Origin: Lathyrus oleraceus | Lineage: Eukaryota; Streptophyta; Magnoliopsida; Fabales; Fabaceae | Length of the DNA: 64,000 bases | Direction: 5' to 3' | Assembly: GCF_024323335.1 (NCBI RefSeq) | Contig: NC_066581.1 | Coordinates: forward strand, 440,721,816 to 440,785,815 | Shown: positions 56,778 through 64,000 of the stretch, piece after piece | How the letters are laid out: each line of letters begins with the position of its first letter | Numbering within the stretch: the stretch's first letter is position 1 | The notes under the pieces: generated by a model | Databases searched by the model: none | The model's input: only the letters and a program-made list of their open reading frames with translations | Told to the model about the DNA's origin: nothing | Made by a program: the position numbers and the translations under genes

Positions 56778-58574
56778 ATGTCACAACATCCTTCGTCTTC
56801 TCGTTCTAAACCTACTCATAAAGCAAGAACACCCTCCATGGATTTTCTGGATGAAGACATTTTGGAAGTTATTCCTCTTTCAGTCATCCAAGGCGACGCC
56901 CCTGGTCCATCTTCCACTGCAGAAAATACTCAAGGTAACAGTTCTGATAACCCTCCCTCTAAGGATGACATGCATTATACTGATCGTGTCATTAGGAATC
57001 TGGTCACGAGGATCCTAAATGAAGGACACTCAGTCAAGGGAGTTTCGACTCCTCTGTCTAGAAGGAACCCCTCACCTGAGGTGGAACCTCAAAATGAGAA
57101 AGATGATGGTTCATCTAGGTCAGAGAAAGATATTGCTGCAGAAGGACTGTTTTCTTTAAGGAAAACCTTGCCTAGTAAGAAACCTGTAGATGCTTCTCAG
57201 TATAAGAAGCATGACTCTGCTGAGAAGGTGATTGATTTGGAAGAAGAGAGCTCAGATGAGGAAGATGACACCTTGCTTCATCACTTGAAGCCAAGTGTTG
57301 CAAAGAGAATGAAGACCAGGAAAGGCAGGTCTGTGGCTGAGATGATGACAGCCAGAACTAGTAAGAAGGTTGCTGCTGTAGGTCCTTCAAAGTCATGGAG
57401 TAAAGTGGAGGTCAAGAAGAGAAAGGTCAGAGAAAGTTATAATTCAGAGGATAATGTTGAAGACGATGTCCCAGACATCTCTCCTGTCAAAAAGAAAACT
57501 ATTAGAAAATCTCCAGCTAAGGTTGCTGCTGTGCATTTGGATAACATTTCCTTCCATCTGGAAGATGGTGCAGCCAAGTGGAAATTTGTTATACAGAGGA
57601 GAGTAGATGTGGAAAGGGAACTAGGAAAGGATGCTGTGAAAGTGAAGGAGGTTATGGATTTGATCAAGTCTGCTAGTCTAATGAAAATAGTTAGTGCATT
57701 ACCCCAATGTTTTGAAGGTCTTGTTAAGGAGTTTGTGGTGAACATCCCGAAGGATATTGCTGACAAGAACAACAAAGAGTTTTGCAAAGTGTTTGTTAGA
57801 GGAATATGTGTAAGGTTCTCTCGAACTGTGATCAATAAGTTCCTAGGAAGAGGAACAGAAGGAGCTGCTGAATTAGAGGCCACCGACAATGAATTCTGTA
57901 GGATAATCACTACTAGACATGTCAAGGAATGGCCAAGCAAAAAGCATCTCTCTGCTGGCAAATTAACTGTGAAATATGCTATCTTGCATAAGACAGGGTC
58001 AGCCAACTGGGTACCAACAAACCACATCTCAACAATCTTTAATGCTCTTGGAAGGATAATATATGAGATTGGAACCAAGCTTAATTTTGATTATGGAAGG
58101 TTCATGTTTGAACAAATTGTTAGACATGCTTCCACAAATGCAGTGAAGCTGCCAATTGCCTTTCCCTCAATAATTTGTGGGATAATTCTAAGCCAGCAAC
58201 CTGGTATTTTGAGCACAAGTGATATCCCTAGTAGAAGAAAACCTCCATTGTCAGTTCATTACAAGTTATTTGAAGGCAGTCATGTTAATGACATTGTCAT
58301 GACATCTGCAATGAAGAAGTCAGCCTCTCAAGGTGGCCTGATTGCTGAACTGAAAGAGACCTGTAAGGAATTGGAGACCGGGATAAGGGTGGCTAAGGCT
58401 AGGAAAGAGGATTTAGAGGTTCTAATTAATAGCTTTGAGCAAGGAGATATGGATAATGTTGGTGAAGCCAAGGAAACAGATGCCCACACCTAAAGTGAGA
58501 GGTTTGAATCTCAAGATCAATCTAGTGGCAGTTCTGGATCTGAAGGTGAAGAAGATGCTAGCTCCTCAAACTGA
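56778..58574 (+). pseudogene. S1 envelope-like / plant transposon protein ORF
   Basis: A 571-codon open frame from ATG 56778 (MSQHPSSSRSKPTHKART). N-terminal third: Ser/Pro-rich, acidic (LEEESSDEEDD), then basic (KVEVKKRKVRE, KKKTIRKSP), like nuclear signals. From about residue 250: the region found after pol in SIRE/Maximus elements (NISFHLEDGAAKWKFV, ERELGKDAVKVKEVM, LVKEFVVNIPKDI, KEWPSKKHLSAGKLTVKYAIL, AVKLPIAFPSIICGIILS), akin to the putative plant transposon protein domain. C-terminus: coiled coil (ELKETCKELETG). TAA at 58491 is followed in phase by 26 more codons (acidic, Ser-rich) to TGA 58572, so the stop is probably premature. No signal peptide or membrane segment, so an envelope role is doubtful. 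Confidence 0.85.
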
Positions 58575-59252
58575 GTTGTGGTAAAGATGGTCCCCCTGTT
58601 ATGATGTTATTCTAGTTGCTTCGATAATTTGATGTTTGATGTTTTTTTTGGTAGTCTTGTTTGATGCCATGATGTACTTTTTGGGCTCTTTGTGAGTTCT
58701 CTAGATTTCTGTTTATCTCAGCTTGTGTAGCTGTGTATAATTATAGTTCTGTAACACTTGACATTTTGTTTTAACATTTTATATGTTATAACATTCTATG
58801 TGACATTCTCTACTGGACTGATTGACATTTATTTTGTCTAATTGGTCACTTTGGTCTATTTTGACTAAAAAGGGGGAGAAATTAATATGTGGAGAACTGA
58901 TGTGGAGAGCTTATGCTAATATGTGCTGAAGTAGATAGGCTAAACAGATGACAGCTATGTTGAACAAAATGATGTTCAGTGTTGTACAGGTGATGTTGAA
59001 GGAGATGTCAGAGGGGTGATTCTGAATGTTACAGGTGTTGTTGAAGAAGATGTCTGTGTTGAACAGACTTAGGGGGAGAAGAAAAACATATGTGCTCAAA
59101 ATGTGTTTAATGTGTGTTTATTACTAGTTGCTATTATAGCTAGTAATTGTGTGGTTATTACTTCTGCTGCTGCTTAACTACTGATATGTTTTTTCTCTTG
59201 TGAACAAATGGACTGATATATGTTTTAGCCAAAATTTTCAAAAGGGGGAGTT
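58575..59252 (+). other. S1 3' region and polypurine tract
   Basis: T-rich non-coding stretch with AAAAAGGGGGAGAAATTAAT at 58867 and TTAGGGGGAGAAG at 59068, both PPT-like, and the final CAAAAGGGGGAGTT (59239-59252) directly before the LTR. Several internal purine tracts are common in this lineage. Confidence 0.7.
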
Positions 59253-60089
59253 TGTTGGTTCTTGTGTTGGCAGCAATTTTGGTAAAACCTATAGTGTTCA
59301 CAAGTTGTCACATATGTTGTCTTGACATAAGATAACTTGTACCTGCTGGATGTTTAAAATGTGATTATGCAGGATTTTGCTGAGATATCAGACCCGATGT
59401 CATGACATCTGTATACAAAACATTCAGTCTGAATGTTATGTATTATGTGATTGCGTTTTTAATGCTAATCTGTGTATGATTGATAAGATGATTAAACACG
59501 CTATCAATCAGTAATTACAACGAGATTAACTTATTTTCCAAAGAGATATAATCAACTGTCATGAGAACATATGAGTGGAAAATAGTTTTAGGGTTTTATG
59601 ATGTCCAAGCCCAGCCAAATGCTTCTATAAAAAGGACATGGAACACCTGATTTGATACACAAGAAATAACGAATGAAATATTGAGAGAGAATAAGGGTTT
59701 TTGTCTTGGGTGGTCGTGTGAATTGTAAGCCATTCAATTCATCCATAGATGATTGAATTGGTCTGATTTTTGAGTTGTAATTTGTCACTCTAAGCTTTTA
59801 AGCATGAGTGTGTGTTTACTTGATTGAAGCTTTTAAGTAAGATCAAGTATGTGTCTTTGAAGAGTGTCTTCTTTTTTATTGTAATTCTTGTTTTATATCA
59901 CTGTTGTGATTGAGGGGGAGTGAGTAGGATCTCATATATAAGAGTTCTTAGGTAGAAGTCACATGGGTAGAGATTAGGTGAAAAGACTGTAACTTGAAGT
60001 TGTTTACTGAGAGTCGTTGAACTGATTTTATTTAGTGGATTTCCTTCTTGGCTTGGTAGCCCCCAGACGTAGGTGAGTTTGCACCGAAC
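59253..60089 (+). mobile_element. S1 3' LTR (interrupted)
   Basis: TGTTGGTTCTTGTGTTGGC follows the polypurine tract. It carries TATAAAAAGG (59626) and GCCCCCAGACGTAGGTGAG (about 60058), both usual for SIRE-type LTRs. It appears to be cut near 60089 by K1, and the LTR end is not identified downstream with certainty. Confidence 0.65.
59626..59635 (+). promoter_or_regulatory. TATA box in S1 LTR
   Basis: TATAAAAAGG about 370 bp into the LTR, followed by a typical leader. Confidence 0.5.
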
Positions 60090-60818
60090 TGGACAAGGAT
60101 GACACGGTCTTGTGTTCAATATAGACATAAGGGCAAAAGGGTAATTGTACACATAAGTATTATCACAAAAAGGATTTGTCAGATCACATAACATTTTCGT
60201 GTCTTGGGTAGTAGTGATGTGTTGCTAGATACCGCTTACTATTTATTATATTAAATACGTGATTTAATATAATTGCCAATGCCGCAAAAACCTACAGGGT
60301 CACACACAAAAGGACGGATTAGTGAGAGATAGAGTAACTAAGGAACACCGTAAGGTATGATGCACTTAAATGAATTGCAGGACATCATAAGGTACAATGT
60401 ACTTAAGTAGAATACGAAATATGGTAAGGTACCACGCACTTAAGTGATTTCAACATATTATAAGATATGGGCCACATACACTTAAGTGGGCCTTTTAGCT
60501 TGCAGCCCACAAAAGTGGTTCTATAAATAGAACCCTTACGTAGAAGCATTTGTGCAGTTGCAATTTTGTTTCTCTCTCTTTCTCACTCAAAGCCTTCATT
60601 CATAGCATCTATCACTGAGATTGAAGGAATTCGTTCATGTGGACTGAGTAGAGGTGTTGTCATCGTTCAACTTTCATGATCGCTCCGTAGATCTGCATCA
60701 AAGGTTTCAATCGTCCCAAGAGGTAACGATTCTATCACTGATCATGCCCATTCGTAAGGATCATTAAAGGAGTTTTTTTTTTAAATTCCACTGCATTTTG
60801 GATCGCCCTTCTCCTTCA
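60090..60818 (+). mobile_element. K1 5' LTR (Ty1/copia)
   Basis: The 3' end is set by TTCA at 60815-60818, one base before the PBS. The 5' end is placed at TGGACAAGGATGACACGG (60090) where S1 sequence seems to stop; this border is an inference. It contains TATAAATAG (60522), three spaced variants of ACTTAAGTG (60403, 60430, 60479) and a CT-rich leader. Confidence 0.55.
60522..60530 (+). promoter_or_regulatory. TATA box in K1 LTR
   Basis: GTTCTATAAATAGAACCC: TATAAATAG inside a near-palindrome (GTTCTA..TAGAAC). Lies about 290 bp before the PBS. Confidence 0.6.
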
Positions 60819-60819
60819 G

Positions 60820-60833
60820 TGGTATCAAATCCA
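60820..60833 (+). other. K1 primer binding site (Met-tRNA type)
   Basis: TGGTATCAAATCCA; the usual initiator-tRNA-Met complement starts TGGTATCAGAGC, so the first 8-9 bases match. Confidence 0.65.
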
Positions 60834-62148
60834 CTTACGAAACCATGCATCTGATAGCTATTTATTTTCTATATTTTTTGTATTAATATGATTAAAAGAC
60901 AAAATGAATCAAAGAATAAACAAGTAATTAAATTTTGCATCATGTGTGCATAATTTGAATGATTGATGTTGACTATGCTTCGGAATCCGACATTAGTATG
61001 GTGAAGCAGTGATACATTGATCGTCCATAGGTTACGCAATTGAGATCGATCAAGTTATATATATGATATAAGTAATCCTGATGCAAAATATGGTATATAT
61101 GATATACTATTTCGGTTTCGTTCATTCAAACACTTAATGATTATTTTCCTTTGACCGATCAATGGTCATTTGCTTCTTGATCCGATATTAGTATGGTGAA
61201 GCAATGACATGTTGATCAATCATACTGAATTAACAATCGAGGTGTGTTTGACGGTCTGAAATTGGTGCATTAGGGTTAATGATGGCACAAGGGTTGTGCT
61301 ATCAAAGAGTTATGCGATAAGGGTTGTGACTGCGTAAGAGTTGTGCTTTAAAGTATCAAGTGTTGATAAAAAAAAACGACGTCGATTTCAAATGAATTAT
61401 TCATTAAAAATTTGAGTAGTGTGATCGGTCGCTGAAATTTAATTTGGTTTTACTCTGCGTAGTGTGATCAGTCGCCGAAATCTAATTAGGTTCTCCCATT
61501 GGCTTGGGAGAACAATTGCGCTAGCGGTCATAACTGTTTCATTATATATGTTGATGCATGTGAATGTATGTTGATGCATGTGAGAGACGATTTATATGAT
61601 AAATAAGCCGGTGAGATCAGAATAATTGCAAATTCCCTCAAATTAAATATTAAGTTTATGCTTTCCATGTTTTAGCACTCATAAAGACTAGTATCGGATA
61701 ATGTAGGTTTCGCCTACGCGAGGTGCATGTTCTATATTAGTAAGGTGCGATGGGATAATTGTAATATCCAATTGCTAAAACAATGGGTCAAACATAACTA
61801 AACAAATTATAATAAGATTATATATGTTTAGAAGCAAGAGTTAGAAATGATCCAGGTGATGGATTGGAATAAGGAGTTATTCACCCAACTAAAATATTCG
61901 GCAGTTGTATTAGATACAATTGGAAGGAGTTCCTACCTAAATAACCTAGTTTTGTGTAATCCTCTTACGCGGACTTAAAATAAAATGAAATGTGGATCTC
62001 GACCCACTATAAAATCTTCCAACTGGATTTTCCGAATCAAATGGTGAGGGTCATTTGTTTTGAGTAAAATAGTGGGAGCATATTTAATTAAAGGCATAAT
62101 TAAATGTGTTATTGATACTTATATTTTCATTATTTCATGTAGATTACC
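60834..62148 (+). other. K1 leader
   Basis: Between PBS and gag, 1.3 kb with no long ORF. Contains a loose duplication: AGTATGGTGAAGCAGTGA (60993) and AGTATGGTGAAGCAATGA (61191), each followed by CATTGATC or TGTTGATC; and GTAGTGTGATCGGTCGC (61425) against GTAGTGTGATCAGTCGC (61458). Confidence 0.5.
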
Positions 62149-62865
62149 ATGACAACAAACACCTTTAACAACATTTTGCGATCAATCATTGACAAGGAAA
62201 AATTGTCTAGGACAAATTTTCTGGATTGACACAGAAATCTGACTATTATCCTCAAACATGATAGACAGTTGTATGTCTTGGAGAAACCTGTTCCTGAAGA
62301 GGAACCTCCTAGTTATGCACCTAAGGCAGAAAGAGATGCTTATAAGAAGCATGTCGATGATGCCAATGAAATTGCTTTCCTCATGCTAGCTACCATGAAC
62401 TCAGAGTTGCAAAAGCAACATGAGAATATGGCAGTGTTCGATATGATCGAACACCTAAAGATGCTCTATCAAGAGCAAGCAAGGCATGAAAGGTTTTAAG
62501 TTTCAAAAGCCCCTTTTCAAGGCAAGTTAGCTGAGGGAGCCCCTGTAGGTCCCCATGTGCTCAAGATGATTGGGTATGTGGAAAACCTTAAGAGGTTGGG
62601 TTTTCCCCTCGGAAAGGAACTTGCCACTGATTTGATCTTGCAATTATTTCCAGATAGATTCAGTCAATTTGTCCTTAATTTCAATATAAATGATATGGAC
62701 AAATATCTTCCTGAACTGCTAGCCATGTTAAGAACTGCTGAGCAGAATCTGAAGTCAAAAGGGAAGTCTATTCTGATGATCGGAAATGGAAAGAGACAGA
62801 ACAAAAGGGAGGTTCATTATTTTGTATATAATTTTTCTTTAAGTATTTGTTATTCATTTGTGTAA
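62149..62865 (+). pseudogene. gag: K1 gag (Ty1/copia), nonsense-broken and truncated
   Basis: One phase throughout: MTTNTFNNILRSIIDKEKL, TGA at 62227 (where copia gag has Trp, so TGG to TGA), then LYVLEKPVPEEEPP, ATMNSELQKQHENM, MIEHLKMLYQEQARHERF, TAA at 62497, and VLKMIGYVENLKRLGFPL, LAMLRTAEQNLKSKGK. This is the UBN2-type gag core. It ends near KRQNKREV; the zinc knuckle, protease and the rest are missing. The final 15 codons (HYFVYNFSLSI) are not gag. Confidence 0.88.
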
Positions 62866-63258
62866 AATCTATTTATGTAGAAGCATCTTGTAACACATAA
62901 AATATTATTCAAACTATTTGTTTGATTCCTTAAGGAGGTTATCCTTAAGAAGACAAAGAAGGTTGTTCTTTGTGAGTCCTTAAGGAGGCTATGGTATAGT
63001 TGAATCCTTGAGTAGACAAAGAAGGTTATTCTTTGTGTTTGTTGTAATCTGTTGATTATAATGGATTAAGTCCTTATGTATAAGGAAAAATTACCTTGGC
63101 GGGTGGATTGGATTAGCTTTGAGTTTCAAGCGAACTAGGATAAAAATAATTGTGTTTTTATCTCTTTGTTATTAACTTGTTAGCGGTGGTCTTGTTTTGG
63201 AAAAATCATTTTCTTGTAAAACCCAATTCAAACTCCCATTTCTTTTGTTTTTTACACC
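62866..63258 (+). mobile_element. Copia LTR 3' fragment
   Basis: Ends TTTTTTACACCTTCA (63258), and holds GGCGGGTGGATTGGATTAGC and GTTAGCGGTGGTCTTG, words usual near the 3' end of SIRE-type LTRs. No PBS follows. Two imperfect copies of CCTTAAGGAGG(T/C)TAT with GACAAAGAAGGTT(G/A)TTCTTTGTG occur at 62929-63035. The 5' border is not clear. Confidence 0.5.
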
Positions 63259-64000
63259 TTCAATATACTCTAAAGGGGATTTTTTTATATATTTGTAAGT
63301 GGAGTTAAAACTTTATTTCTTCTACATCTTAATTAGTAATTCTTACATAAGTCCAACCTTAATACAAACATAAAATCTAGAAAATACTTCCTCTCCATAC
63401 ATCATTCTCAAAGTTGGATGGCGCTCATCGTGGGGGAGAAGTATGATGGATGTTGTTTTTTAAATATGTGATTATATCTAGTAAGTTATTTCTTTTGCAC
63501 TTTTTTATAATAACAAAGGAGGAGAAGTATACTTTCATGGGGATTATCTTATATATTTGTAAGGAGAGTTAAAACATCATTTGTTCTACTTCTTAATATT
63601 TTATGTTAAGCCACTTCCCTGAGAGATATTTTTTCATCATCAAACATGGGGAGAATGTGGTTCTATGTGTAAACATGTTTTGATGATTAAATCAACAAGA
63701 TCAAACATAAAGAATATCATCAAAGAATGGATCTGAATCAAAAAGCATGAAATAAAATTTCTAATGATTGACTAAAGAAAGATCATTTTTTTATGAACAT
63801 TATCAAGAAACAAATATGATTTCTAAAACTCCTTTGATTAGAAGATCTGTGAGTACAACTTTCTATTAGATGTATTTTGTATGATGTCAAAACTAGGATA
63901 CTTTAGTGTTTATGTATTTAGGACAGTATCCTCTGAGTCTTAATGTGTATCTTAGCATTAGGAAGTATAAAAACATTTTGAAATGAGTTGGAAAAAGCTT
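63259..64000 (+). other. AT-rich tail with diverged duplication and PPT-like words
   Basis: GGGGATTTTTTTATATATTTGTAAG (63273) and GGGGATTATCTTATATATTTGTAAG (63540) begin two copies of about 80 bp. GTGGGGGAGAAG (63431), GGAGGAGAAG (63519) and ACATGGGGAGAATG (63645) are purine tracts; TGTGGTTCTATGTGTAAAC (63655) after the last may start another LTR that leaves the window. No ORF supported. Confidence 0.4.

Overview
The window is plant nuclear DNA from a heterochromatic, retrotransposon-packed region. The lineages present (Tat/Ogre-type Ty3/gypsy with a tRNA-Arg-like primer site, Athila, SIRE/Maximus copia, and a CACTA element with a Ulp1 domain) point to a temperate legume, probably Fabeae or a close relative; the species is inferred, not proven. 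No intact host gene was recognised. Almost every base belongs to nested, mostly decayed transposable elements. My labels are T0, T1, A1, M1, P1, M2, S1 and K1.

Layout: 1-3955 is a minus-strand long LTR whose terminus abuts the integrase of T0. T0 (plus strand) runs as integrase 3956-5050, 3'UTR 5051-5953 and 23608-26096, then 3' LTR 26097-27348 and 34987-35758. T0 is split by two insertions. The first is T1 (5954-23602), a three-LTR tandem composite (LTRs A, B, C) with a near-perfect 5-bp target duplication; it carries gag, RT, RNase H and integrase and is itself split by a 5.3-kb CACTA transposon (15153-20429, TSD TCT). The second is A1, an Athila element on the minus strand (27349-34986). 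T0 ends inside the 5'UTR of M1 (minus), whose PBS and 5' LTR occupy 36539-40324.

A 511-bp spacer (40325-40835) separates M1 from P1, a plus-strand LTR of a related family (40836-about 44200). Then comes M2 (44201-56221, minus), an Ogre-like element with a 4.8-kb 3' LTR, a long repeat-bearing 3'UTR, fragments of RNase H and integrase, and a truncated 5' LTR. M2 abuts S1, a SIRE/Maximus copia element (RNase H end, a 571-codon envelope-like ORF, 3' LTR from 59253). K1, another copia element (LTR about 60090-60818, Met-tRNA-type PBS, broken gag), lies in the S1 LTR. The last kilobase holds copia LTR fragments.

How the parts work together: each LTR pair, PBS and PPT belongs to a reverse-transcription cycle, but the coding parts are broken by nonsense codons (mostly C-to-T or G-to-A, as expected of methylated DNA), frameshifts and deletions. 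Points deserving most attention are a small hairpin with compensatory changes in LTRs of four elements, an LTR piece spliced into pol at CACAC microhomology, a predicted Ogre-style intron giving an in-frame gag-RT fusion, 3'UTR arrays of CCCCAGCAG-type motifs matching the tRNA-complementary strand of the PBS, and a 68-bp three-part tandem repeat shared by T1 and M2.
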